A stretch of DNA of 64,000 nucleotides, taken from the NCBI GenBank assembly GCA_017999615.1, contig JAGNLM010000006.1, positions 52,851-116,850 on the forward strand. The letters run 5' to 3'. The position numbers were made by a program, and so were the translations under genes. Each line of letters opens with the position of its first letter. Position 1 is the first letter of the stretch. The notes under the pieces are model-generated. The model searched no databases, was not told the DNA's origin, and saw only the letters and a program-made list of their open reading frames with translations. Shown one piece after another: positions 37,755-46,525 of the stretch. This DNA is from Gammaproteobacteria bacterium (lineage in GTDB: Bacteria > Pseudomonadota > Gammaproteobacteria > JAABTG01).

Positions 37755-39071
37755 ATGGGACAGGCATCAGCCGTGGCGGCCGCCGTTGCCGCCGCTATCG
37801 CCATGGCCGCAGAAGGCGCGGCTGCCGCGAGCTTCGGGCTGGTCGAGCACGGGGTGAGCGGGCTCGGCAACGCGTATTCCGGAGGCGCCGCCATCGCCGA
37901 GGACCCGACCACCGTCTTCTTCAATCCGGCAGGCATGACGCGTCTTTCCGGCACCCGGGCGAGCTTCGCCGTCAACTACATCAAGCCGTCCATCCAGTTC
38001 AAGAACCAGGGCAGCAACCTGGCCGGCCGCTTCCCCATCAGCGGGGGCGACGCGGGGGACGGGGGCGACGGGGTCTGGGTGCCCAACGCCTACCTGACGC
38101 ACGCCGTGAGCGACCGGGTGACGCTCGGTCTCGGCATCGACGTCCCCTTTGGTCTCGTGACGGACTACAGCGACGAGTGGGTTGGGCGGTACCACGCGGT
38201 CAAGTCCGACCTCAAGACCATCAACGTGAATCCCTCGATTGCCGTGAAACTGGACCACGGGCTTTCGGTCGGCGCGGGGGTGAGCGCCCTCTACACCGAC
38301 GTGACGCTCACCAGCATGGTCGATGTCGGTGCACTGGCGATGAGCAGACGCTTCCCTGGAGCAACGCCCGGGGCCTACGACGCCAAGGTGAAGATCTCCG
38401 GTGACGACTGGAGCTTCGGCTACAGTCTGGGCCTGCTCTACGAACTCAGCGAACAGACCCGTTTCGGCATGTCCTACCGCAAGTGGTTCAAGCCGAAGCC
38501 CGAAGGGGATGCCAAATTCGACTACGCCGCGAACACCCCGGCCCCGTTGGCCGCGTCGGGGTATTCCGACCATACGGAAGACGCCAGCGCGGAGGTCTCG
38601 CTCCCGGATTCCCTCTCCGTCAGCGCGTACCACGCCCTGACCCCCGAGTGGGCGGTGATGGCCGACGTCACCTGGACGAACTGGAGCCGGACCAAGTCCA
38701 TCCCGATCGAGCTCGAGACCACCTCGAGCGAGCTTCACCTCGATTACAAGGACTCCTGGCGCTACGGCCTCGGGCTCACCTACACACCCAGCGGGGGTCC
38801 CTTCACCTGGCGTGTGGGCGTCGCCTCGGACGAGGAGCCCATCCGGAGCAGCGAGAAGCGCGGCCCCCGTCTGCCCGCAAACGACCGCATCTGGCTTGCC
38901 TTGGGGGCGAACTATCGCGTGACCGACAAGGTGAGCGTGGACTTCGGGTACGCGCACCTCTTCGTGGACGACGCGAAGATCAACAACACGAACGAATACG
39001 GGCACACCCTGAAGGGTGACTACGACCTCAAGGTCGACATCGTGGGCCTGCAGCTGAACTGGCAGATGTGA
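37755..39071 (+). CDS. fadL: FadL/TodX-family outer-membrane transporter
   Basis: 438 residues. The signal peptide (residues 1-25, Ala rich) is followed by SFGLVEHGVSGLGNAYSGG and DPTTVFFNPAGMTRL, the FadL hatch-domain N-terminus. The rest is a beta barrel with alternating hydrophobic strands ending VDIVGLQLNWQM. Such porins import long-chain fatty acids or other hydrophobic compounds. Start at 37755: an upstream in-frame extension lacks a signal peptide. A 251-nt leader separates it from the DUF302 gene and holds no gene that I can support. The convergent acyl-CoA ligase suggests a shared substrate. Confidence 0.9.
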   Translation: MGQASAVAAAVAAAIAMAAEGAAAASFGLVEHGVSGLGNAYSGGAAIAEDPTTVFFNPAGMTRLSGTRASFAVNYIKPSIQFKNQGSNLAGRFPISGGDAGDGGDGVWVPNAYLTHAVSDRVTLGLGIDVPFGLVTDYSDEWVGRYHAVKSDLKTINVNPSIAVKLDHGLSVGAGVSALYTDVTLTSMVDVGALAMSRRFPGATPGAYDAKVKISGDDWSFGYSLGLLYELSEQTRFGMSYRKWFKPKPEGDAKFDYAANTPAPLAASGYSDHTEDASAEVSLPDSLSVSAYHALTPEWAVMADVTWTNWSRTKSIPIELETTSSELHLDYKDSWRYGLGLTYTPSGGPFTWRVGVASDEEPIRSSEKRGPRLPANDRIWLALGANYRVTDKVSVDFGYAHLFVDDAKINNTNEYGHTLKGDYDLKVDIVGLQLNWQM

Positions 39072-39083
39072 TGAGACGGTGCC

Positions 39084-39112
39084 CGGTCAGGAGGTACCGG
39101 ATCTCCTGACCG
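39084..39112. terminator. Hairpin between convergent fadL and acyl-CoA ligase
   Basis: A perfect 10-bp stem (CGGTCAGGAG / CTCCTGACCG) with a 9-nt loop begins 13 nt after the fadL stop. A second, shorter stem (AGGGAG / CTCCCT) follows at about 39121. Neither has a T run. The position between convergent genes supports a 3'-end role. Confidence 0.5.
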
Positions 39113-39186
39113 ACCGCGCCAGGGAGTGCTCTCAGGCTCCCTCGGGGCCAATGCCCGCGTGACCGTGCGGAGTCAGCCCCCCGGAG

Positions 39187-41028
39187 TCAGGCCACCCGCC
39201 GGCGCGCGCGGGTTGGCCCTTCCTCGTAGACCTTGTCGATGCGCTCCTGGAACCTCTCCACGACCCGGCTGCGGCGCACCTTCATCGTGGGGGTGAGCAG
39301 CCCGTTGTCCACTGTCCAGGCCTCGGTCGACAGGACCAGGCGCCGGATCTTGGCGTAGCCCGGGAACCCCCGAACCTGCCGGTCCACCCGGGCCTGCGCC
39401 GCGCTGGCGACCCGCGGGTCCTCGAGGCTCTCCGGTGCGGCCGGGTCGAGATCGAGCTTCTCCGCGAGCCTGCCCCACTCCTCGGCGTTCAGCACCAGCA
39501 CCGCGCTGAGGAAGGCACGCCCTTCCCCCACCACCATCGCCTGGTCGAAGAGGTCGTCGAGGGTGATGGCGACCTCCATGTCCACGGGCGGCACGTTCTC
39601 CCCGTTGGAGAGCACGAGGATGTCCTTCAGGCGGCCCGTGATGTAGATGCGACCCTCCCGCAGGGCCACCTTGTCGCCCGTGTGGAGCCAACGGTCCCGG
39701 GTGAGCACCTGGCGGGTGGCCTGCTCGTCGCCCCAGTACCCCCGCATCACGCCGGGACCACGCACCAGCAATTCGCTGTCTTCCCCGAGCCGCAGCTCGA
39801 TCCCCGGTAGCGGGGGGCCCACACTCGCCGGGTCGTTGAAGTTGAGGGTGTTGACGCTCACCACGGGGCTGGTCTCGGTCAGCCCGTAACCCTGAAGCAC
39901 CGGCAGCCCCAACCCCACGAAGAGGCGCGCCACCGGCGCGGGCAACGCGGCACCGCCGCTCACCGCGATCCGCAGGCGCCCGCCCATGCGCGCCAGCACC
40001 TTCTCCGCCACGAGGCGCCTGAGGAGCGGCCAGAGAAGGAGAGAAGGAGACCAGCTCGCTCGGCGCTGCTGCACCTCGAAGCGCCGCCAGCCCACGTTGA
40101 CGGTGGACTGGAAGAGGCGGCGACGCAGGGGGCTCCCCTTCTCCAACTGCTGCTGGATTCGGGCGTAGAAGCGCTCGAAGATGCGCGGCACGGCGATCAG
40201 CGCCGTCGGCCGCACCTGCTCCAGGTCCTCCGCCAACTGCTGGACCGAGCGGCTGAAGGCCACGGTCGAGCCGGTGATGAGGGGCAGGTAGTACCCCCCC
40301 GTCCGCTCCAGCATGTGGGAGAGCGGCAGGAAGGACAGGAAGACGTCTTCCCGATGGATGTCGATGACCTGCGTCGCGGCCTGGGCCACGGAGGAGATGT
40401 TGCGGTGGCTCAGCATCACGCCCTTCGGCCGCCCCGTGGTGCCCGAGGTGTAGACGATGGAGGCCAGGGCGTCCGGGTCTCCGTCCCGGACGGCAAGGGG
40501 TTGCGTCTCCCCGGGCAAGCGCTGGCTCAACTCGGCGACACGCTCGTCGGGGGACGAACCTTCGCTGGAACGCCCCTCGGAGAGCAGCAACACCCGCTGC
40601 AGCGCCGCGGCCTCCGCGAGGTGCGGCGCCAGGCGGCGCCACGCCGCCGCGTCCTGCACCAACAGCAGGCGCGCGCCGGAGTCTTTCAGGATGTGCGCGA
40701 CGTTGTCGGGCCGGTCGTCCACATAGAGTGGCACCGTGACGAGCCCGAGACCGAGGGCCGCCTGGTCGAAGATCACCCACTCGGGGGAGTTCCTGAGGGC
40801 GAGGGCCACCCGGTCACCGGGGTGTAACCCCTCCTGCCCGAGCACCACCTGCCAGCGCCCGACCTCGCGCGCGACCTCGCTCCAGGTGAGGTCACGCCAC
40901 TGCGAGCTCCCCCGGTCGAAGGACCGGTACGCGAGCGTCTCCGGGGTGCGGTGCACACGCTCCCGGAACAGGCCGTCCAGAGTCTGGGCTACACCGGGCC
41001 CGATGACATCCTTCGTCCAAACGGACAT
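39187..41028 (-). CDS. AMP-forming long-chain acyl-CoA synthetase
   Basis: 613-residue adenylate-forming ligase. The AMP-binding P-loop-like motif is IVYTSGTTGRPKGVMLSH (about 190), followed by QGYGLTETSPVVSVN (about 340) and HTGDKVALREGRIYITGRLKD (about 445, with the hinge Asp/Arg). The catalytic Lys is expected in the C-terminal LTPTMKVRRSRV region. Size and N-terminus (AQTLDGLFRERVHRTPETLAY) fit the long-chain fatty acid FAA1/FadD15-like group. It activates fatty acids for oxidation or lipid recycling. Confidence 0.9.
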   Translation of the reverse strand: MSVWTKDVIGPGVAQTLDGLFRERVHRTPETLAYRSFDRGSSQWRDLTWSEVAREVGRWQVVLGQEGLHPGDRVALALRNSPEWVIFDQAALGLGLVTVPLYVDDRPDNVAHILKDSGARLLLVQDAAAWRRLAPHLAEAAALQRVLLLSEGRSSEGSSPDERVAELSQRLPGETQPLAVRDGDPDALASIVYTSGTTGRPKGVMLSHRNISSVAQAATQVIDIHREDVFLSFLPLSHMLERTGGYYLPLITGSTVAFSRSVQQLAEDLEQVRPTALIAVPRIFERFYARIQQQLEKGSPLRRRLFQSTVNVGWRRFEVQQRRASWSPSLLLWPLLRRLVAEKVLARMGGRLRIAVSGGAALPAPVARLFVGLGLPVLQGYGLTETSPVVSVNTLNFNDPASVGPPLPGIELRLGEDSELLVRGPGVMRGYWGDEQATRQVLTRDRWLHTGDKVALREGRIYITGRLKDILVLSNGENVPPVDMEVAITLDDLFDQAMVVGEGRAFLSAVLVLNAEEWGRLAEKLDLDPAAPESLEDPRVASAAQARVDRQVRGFPGYAKIRRLVLSTEAWTVDNGLLTPTMKVRRSRVVERFQERIDKVYEEGPTRARRRVA

Positions 41029-41165
41029 GATTCACCTATGGCGCCGCAGCGGCTCGAGTGCAAGAATGGATGCTGAAGACTGCCACAAGTCACTGAAAGT
41101 TGTCCACTATCCCGACGCACTGACTGTGCTAGGATCACACGCTCCGAAAACCCAGGGGGGTTCCC

Positions 41166-41645
41166 ATGCGTTACCTGTTCGCACTGGTCGTTCTCGCCGC
41201 ACTGATCTTCGGCGGCTGGCCTTATTACACCTACTATCGCCTGGATGGCGCCCTTGCCGCTCGTGATGATCTTGCGATGGCTCAATTGATCGACCTGGAT
41301 GCCGTGCGCCAGAACGCCAAGGCGGTCAGCGAGCGCCGGCTGCAGCAGCAGCTGCCGGGTCAGGACCCGGTGAGCGCGCTCGTCCGCGACGGTGCCCGGC
41401 TCGTGACCCGGACCGTGACCCCCGACGCCACCCTGGACAGCGTGCGTGAGATGCTCCGGGGGCCGGCGGCGAAGGCCGATCAGCCCTACCCGTCCCTCGT
41501 TGGCCGCACCTCGTTCGCCTTCTTCGAGTCGCCCACGCGGTTCGTGGCACGCCTCGGGGAGTTGAGCGACCCCATGACCTTCGTGGTGATGAGCTTCAAG
41601 GATTGGCGCTGGCGCGTCACGGAGGTTCACGCCTCCGGGTCCTGA
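41166..41645 (+). CDS. DUF2939 family membrane-anchored protein
   Basis: 159 residues. A single N-terminal hydrophobic segment (FALVVLAALIFGGWPYYTYY) is followed by the DUF2939 pattern, a short helix-turn (LDGALAARDDLAMAQLIDLDAVRQN, seen as ALAARDDLAMAQLIDLD). The C-terminal SFKDWRWRVTEVHASGS strands also fit. Function unknown. It stands alone between divergent acyl-CoA ligase and convergent hrpA. Confidence 0.78.
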   Translation: MRYLFALVVLAALIFGGWPYYTYYRLDGALAARDDLAMAQLIDLDAVRQNAKAVSERRLQQQLPGQDPVSALVRDGARLVTRTVTPDATLDSVREMLRGPAAKADQPYPSLVGRTSFAFFESPTRFVARLGELSDPMTFVVMSFKDWRWRVTEVHASGS

Positions 41646-41783
41646 GCCCTCGGCTCCGGGCCGAGCTGAGTCCCGCCGGGGCGAGGTCCTTCGCGGCCCG
41701 CTCCCGGTGGTTGGTCGCTCCTCGTCAGTTCGCCGCGTCCCTCGGGTATGCCCCGCCAGCAGCGCCGGCATCCGCTGGGGTGC

Positions 41784-44700
41784 TTACGGATTGTGGGCAG
41801 GGGCGGCCCGCTGCCGCAAGTCGTCCCACAGCCTTGCCAGGCGGGTGGGCGACACGGGCACGGCGGTCCGCATCTCCTGGGCGAACAGGGACACCCGGAG
41901 CTCCTCGAGGAGCCAGCGCAGCTCCTCGAGCGCGGGGTCGTGTCCCCGCCGTGCGCGGAGCTCCACGAGGGCCTCGCGGCAGGGCCCCCACAGTCTGTCG
42001 ACGACGGCCTGGCGCCCTGCGTCCCGGCCGACCTCCCCGGGCAGGCGCGCGAGGCGGGTGAGCACGGCCTTCAGGTAGCGCGGCAGGTGCTCGAGCCAGC
42101 GCTCGGGGGTGTCGCGCACGAACCCGCGGTACACCAGATGCCGCAATTGCTCGCGGACGTCCTCGCGCGCCGGGGTCAGCGCGGGTGATGCGAGCGCCTC
42201 GAGCCGCCCCGCGGCCTCCCGGTACAGCCTCAACGTCTCCCCGACCTGCTGGACGACCCGGGTTGCCACCTCCTGCATCCGCGCCCGTCCTCCCTCCCTG
42301 CGCGTGCGGTAGGCGCTCTCCGATCGCACACTCGCGTCGGGCAGGAAGCTGCGTTCCACGACCACGCGCAGGACGTGGCGCCGGAGCTCGGCACAGGGTC
42401 CACCCTCCCCCTCGCCCTGACCCTGGGGCGCGCCCCAGGGCGACGGCCCTAGCGTGCCGTAGGCGAGGCACAGGGTGTCCATCCGCGGCAGACGGCGCTC
42501 CATGGCGCTGAGCTGCGGCGCCAGATCCAGCAGGAAGAGGCGCAGGAGCCCCTCCCGGTGGACCGCCCGGGCCTCGGCCAGCGAGCCGAAGACGCGCACC
42601 GACACGCCCGTCGCCCCGTCCCACAGCGCGGGGTAGCCGACGACCGGCACGCCCCCGAGGACGGCCTCGACCTGATCCGGCAGGTCCCCGAACACCCAGT
42701 GCCGCCCGCTCTCGCGCGGGAGGCCCGGCCAGTGGGCCGCGTCCAGGCCGGAGAGGACGGCCTCGGCAAGCTCGGCCTGCAGGTGCCCCAGGTCCCGGCC
42801 CGACGTCAGCACCTCGCCCCCGGGGTCCAGCACCTCGAATCGCATCCGCAGGTGGGCGGGCAGCTCCACCTGGGACCAGGCGCCCGGTGGCACGGGCACT
42901 CCGGTCATGCGCAGCAACTCCCGTCCGAGGGCCTCGTGCAGGGAGCCCCGGGGCGGACCCAGGGCTTCGGCGCAGGCACGGGCGAAGTCGGGGGCGGGAA
43001 CGTAGTGCCGGCGGGCCGGGCGCGGCAACGCCCGGATGAGCGCCGTCAGCTTTTCCTGGAGGAGCCCCGGCACCAGCCAGTCGAAACGCGCCGGGTCGAG
43101 CGCGGGCAGCAGCACCAGCGGCACCCTCGCGGTCACCCCGTCGGCCTCGTGGCCCAGCTCGAACCGGTAGGTCAGGGGGATGAGCCCGCCGGCCGCCTCG
43201 AGGCTGTCGGGGAAGCGTTCCGGCCCCACCCCTTGCGCCCCGTGACGCATCAGCTGCGCGCGCGTCAGGAACAGGCGCTCGGGGTCCTCGGGCTCGACGC
43301 CCCTGCGCCAGGCCTCCAACTGACGTTCGCTCGCCACCTCGTCCGGGACCCGCTGATCGTAGAAGGCGAAGACCACCTCGTCGTCCACCAGGATGTCCCG
43401 CCTCCGCGCCCGCTCCTCCAGGCCGGCGACCTCGGCGAGCAGCGCCCGATTGTGGGCGAGGAAGGGCGCCGGCGGCCGGTAGTGCCCTTCCACGAGGGCC
43501 GAGCGCAGGAACACCTGCCGCGCCCCCTTCGGGTCGACCCCCTGGTAGTGCACGCCCCGGCGCGTCACCAGGGGCAACCCGTAGAGGGTCACGTCCTCGA
43601 ACGCCAGCACCTCGCCCGGGTCCGGGTCCCAGTGCGGGTCGGAGACGTGCCGCCGGATCAGGTGCTCCGGGGCCAGCGGCTCGACCCAGGCCGGGTCGAT
43701 CGCAGCGGCGTTGCGGGCAAAGACGCGCGTGGTCTCCACCAGCTCCGCGGCCACGACCCACTTCGGCCCCTTCCCCGCCAGACCCGACGAGGGGTGCAGG
43801 TGGAAGACCGTGCCCCGCGCCCCGCGGTAGCTCCCGTCCTCGCGCCGGACCCCGATCTGCCCGAGGAGCCCGGAGAGCAACGCCCGGTGGATGGCCGCAG
43901 GCTCGGCCGGGGTCGCGCCCGTGCGCAGTCCCATGTCGTGCAGCAACAAGAGGACCTGCTGGTGGGTGTCGTGCCACTCCCGCATGCGCACGTAGGAGAG
44001 GAAACGGTCGCGGCAGAGCTGGCGGAGTTTTGCCCGGGACAGGTGGCGCGCCTGCTCGTGGTAGAAATCCCAGAGCCGGAGCAGGCCGAGGAAGTCCGAC
44101 CCGGAGACCTGAAACTCCCGGTGGGAGGCATCGGCCGCCGCCCGCGCGGCGAGCGGGCGCTCGCGCGGGTCCTGGACCTCGAGGGCGCTGACGATGATGA
44201 GCACCTCCGCGAGGCAACCCAGATCCCGGGCGGCCAGCAGCATCCGGCCGAGGCGCGGGTCGACCGGAAGCCTCGCGAGGTCACGCCCGAGGGGGGTCAG
44301 CCGCCGCTCCCGGTCCACCGCCCCGATCTCGGCCAGCAACCGATACCCGTCGTTCACGAAGCGCGGGTCCGGCGGGTCCACGAACGGGAACCGGTCCACC
44401 GCCCCGAGGCCCAGGGCCTCCATCCGCAGGATGACGGCCGCCAGATTCGTGCGCAGGATCTCGGGGTCGGTGAAGGCGGGCCGAAGGGCGAAGTCGGCCT
44501 CGTCGTAGAGGCGAACGCACACACCCGGACCCAACCGCCCGCAGCGGCCCTTGCGCTGGTCCGCGGCGGCCTGGGAGATGCGCTCCACGGGCAGACGCTG
44601 CACCTTCGTGCGGTGGCTGTAGCGGCTCACCCGCGCGAGTCCCGTGTCCACCACGTAGCGGATCCCGGGAACGGTGAGCGAGGTCTCCGCCACGTTCGTG

Positions 44701-45812
44701 GCGAGCACCAGCCGGCGTGCACCGGAAGGCCGAAACACCCGTTCCTGCTCCGCCGTGCCGAGCCGGGCGTAGAGAGGAAGGATCTCGGTGGCCGGCGGGT
44801 GGTGCTTGCGCAGGGCCTCGCTGGTCTCCCGGATCTCCCGCTCCCCGGGCAGGAACACGAGCACGTCCCCTGGTCCTTCGCGGGTCAACTCGTCGACCCC
44901 GCTCAGGATCGCCCTCGTGAGGCCCTGGTCGCGCTCGTCGTCGTCCTCGCCGGCGACCGGCCGGTAGCGGACCTCGACCGGGTAGGTGCGCCCCGGGACC
45001 TCGATCACGGGGGCCCCGCCGAAGTGGCGCGAGAACCGCTCCGGGTCGATGGTGGCGGACGTGACGACGACCCTCAGGTCGGGCCGACGGGGCAGCAGGC
45101 GGCGCAGGTAGCCCAGCAGGAAGTCGATGTTCAGGCTGCGCTCGTGGGCCTCGTCCACGATCAGGGTGTCGTAGGCGAGCAGCTGGCGGTCGGACTGGAC
45201 CTCGGCCAGCAGGATGCCGTCCGTCATCAACTTGACGGCGGTCTCCGGCCGGGTCCGGTCACTGAAACGCACCTTGTGCCCCACGAGACTCGGACCCTGG
45301 GGGCCGAGCTCCTGCGCGATCCGGGCAGAGACCGTCCGGGCGGCGATGCGCCGGGGCTGGGTGTGCCCGATGACGCCCGTGACGCCGCGCCCGAGGGCGA
45401 GGCAGAGCTTGGGCAGCTGGGTGGTCTTGCCCGACCCCGTCTCGCCACACACGACCGTCACGGGATGGGCGGTGATCGCCTCGGCGATCGCATCGAGGGA
45501 GGCCGTGATAGGAAGCGCGGCCGGAAACTCGATGGCCGGCACCCGGGCGCGCCGTTCCTGCGCTCTCGCGCGCGAGGCCTCGAGTTGCGCTGTGGCCCGC
45601 TCCAGGCCCTCGCCGGCAGGCTCCCCCGAGAGGACCCGCTTGCGCAGCGCGAGCAGGGTGTGGCGCAACCGCTCCCGGTCTCTCCCCATGCAGCCGGGGA
45701 GCTCCCGCAGCAGCGCCTCCACGGCGCCGCGGGCCGTTCCCTCTTGCGTAAGGTTCCGCTGCCGCCCGCCGATATTCACAGCCGAGATCCGCGCGTTTCC
45801 GGTCCCCTGCAT
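41784..45812 (-). CDS. hrpA: ATP-dependent RNA helicase HrpA
   Basis: 1342-residue DEAH-box helicase. Motif I is VVCGETGSGKTTQLP (about residue 118), motif II DEAH is in LIVDEAHERSLN (about 223), motif III is SATI and motif VI is QRKGRCGRLGPG (about 420). Winged-helix, ratchet and OB-like parts follow, then the long DUF3418 C-terminal region characteristic of HrpA (about 700-1330, ending in SLFAQEMRTAVPVSPTRLARLW). In E. coli HrpA acts in fimbrial mRNA processing and in rescue of stalled ribosomes. The ATG at 45812 gives about 30 extra N-terminal residues and a later start is possible. Confidence 0.93.
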   Translation of the reverse strand: MQGTGNARISAVNIGGRQRNLTQEGTARGAVEALLRELPGCMGRDRERLRHTLLALRKRVLSGEPAGEGLERATAQLEASRARAQERRARVPAIEFPAALPITASLDAIAEAITAHPVTVVCGETGSGKTTQLPKLCLALGRGVTGVIGHTQPRRIAARTVSARIAQELGPQGPSLVGHKVRFSDRTRPETAVKLMTDGILLAEVQSDRQLLAYDTLIVDEAHERSLNIDFLLGYLRRLLPRRPDLRVVVTSATIDPERFSRHFGGAPVIEVPGRTYPVEVRYRPVAGEDDDERDQGLTRAILSGVDELTREGPGDVLVFLPGEREIRETSEALRKHHPPATEILPLYARLGTAEQERVFRPSGARRLVLATNVAETSLTVPGIRYVVDTGLARVSRYSHRTKVQRLPVERISQAAADQRKGRCGRLGPGVCVRLYDEADFALRPAFTDPEILRTNLAAVILRMEALGLGAVDRFPFVDPPDPRFVNDGYRLLAEIGAVDRERRLTPLGRDLARLPVDPRLGRMLLAARDLGCLAEVLIIVSALEVQDPRERPLAARAAADASHREFQVSGSDFLGLLRLWDFYHEQARHLSRAKLRQLCRDRFLSYVRMREWHDTHQQVLLLLHDMGLRTGATPAEPAAIHRALLSGLLGQIGVRREDGSYRGARGTVFHLHPSSGLAGKGPKWVVAAELVETTRVFARNAAAIDPAWVEPLAPEHLIRRHVSDPHWDPDPGEVLAFEDVTLYGLPLVTRRGVHYQGVDPKGARQVFLRSALVEGHYRPPAPFLAHNRALLAEVAGLEERARRRDILVDDEVVFAFYDQRVPDEVASERQLEAWRRGVEPEDPERLFLTRAQLMRHGAQGVGPERFPDSLEAAGGLIPLTYRFELGHEADGVTARVPLVLLPALDPARFDWLVPGLLQEKLTALIRALPRPARRHYVPAPDFARACAEALGPPRGSLHEALGRELLRMTGVPVPPGAWSQVELPAHLRMRFEVLDPGGEVLTSGRDLGHLQAELAEAVLSGLDAAHWPGLPRESGRHWVFGDLPDQVEAVLGGVPVVGYPALWDGATGVSVRVFGSLAEARAVHREGLLRLFLLDLAPQLSAMERRLPRMDTLCLAYGTLGPSPWGAPQGQGEGEGGPCAELRRHVLRVVVERSFLPDASVRSESAYRTRREGGRARMQEVATRVVQQVGETLRLYREAAGRLEALASPALTPAREDVREQLRHLVYRGFVRDTPERWLEHLPRYLKAVLTRLARLPGEVGRDAGRQAVVDRLWGPCREALVELRARRGHDPALEELRWLLEELRVSLFAQEMRTAVPVSPTRLARLWDDLRQRAAPAHNP

Positions 45813-45913
45813 TCACGACCTGCGCGCCCCGAGCCGCGCCGTCGGCCTGCCCCACCGGGCGGGACGAGGGTCCACGGCCCGGCAGTCCCCATCTCGCTGT
45901 CGAGGGAGGCAGG

Positions 45914-46489
45914 ATGACCGAAGCCCAGTGCCCAGCTCAAGCGGCCTCGGCCGAGTCTGCGTACACGGCGGAGCAGATGCGGGAGAGCCGCACTCAGTCC
46001 GTAACCGACGCCCTGACGCGGGTCATGAACCGGCGCGCCTTCGACCGGACACTCGGGCAGGCCATCGAGGAGGCTCGAGGAAACCCGCTCTGTCTCGTCA
46101 TGGTAAACATCGACCACTTCAAGCGGATCAACGACACCTTTGGGCACTTGGTGGGGAACAAGGTGTTGAGTGTGATCGCCGAACTGCTCGGCAAGGGCGT
46201 GAAGGGCCGCGACACGGTCGCCCGCTACGGGGGCGAGGAATTCGCGCTGATCCTCCCCGACACCCCCCTCGACGGAGCCCGCTCGGTGGCCGAGGCAGTG
46301 CGCAAGACCATCGAGCGCAGCCGACTGAAACGCACCGACACCGGCGAGCCCGTCGGGGTCGTCACGGTCTCCCTGGGCGTGGGCCGGCACCGGCACGGAG
46401 AGTCGGCGGAGGATCTCGTCCACCGCTGCGGCATCGCGCTCCGGCAGGCCAAGCGCAGCGGCCGCAACCGCGTCGCGCTGGCGCCCTAG
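45914..46489 (+). CDS. GGDEF-domain protein, probably inactive as diguanylate cyclase
   Basis: 191 residues made almost entirely of a GGDEF domain (about 28-188), with no membrane helix and no sensor domain. SVTDALTRVMNRRAFD opens the domain and RYGGEEFALILPDTP (signature 106-110) is intact. However, the metal-binding first Asp of the DID motif is Asn65 (MVNIDHFKRIND) and the guanine-binding Asp after GH is Asn82 (FGHLVGNK). The inhibitory RXXD site is KGRD. By PleD numbering these are D327 and D344. Catalysis is therefore unlikely; a c-di-GMP- or GTP-binding or protein-contact role is more plausible. Confidence 0.85.
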   Translation: MTEAQCPAQAASAESAYTAEQMRESRTQSVTDALTRVMNRRAFDRTLGQAIEEARGNPLCLVMVNIDHFKRINDTFGHLVGNKVLSVIAELLGKGVKGRDTVARYGGEEFALILPDTPLDGARSVAEAVRKTIERSRLKRTDTGEPVGVVTVSLGVGRHRHGESAEDLVHRCGIALRQAKRSGRNRVALAP

Positions 46490-46525
46490 GGCGGCAGGAC
46501 GTCGGGCGCCCCGCCGCCCCCTCCC

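Noticed and set aside
42558..45917. 1119-codon open frame on the + strand
   Set aside because: Antisense shadow of hrpA with low-complexity translation and no motif.
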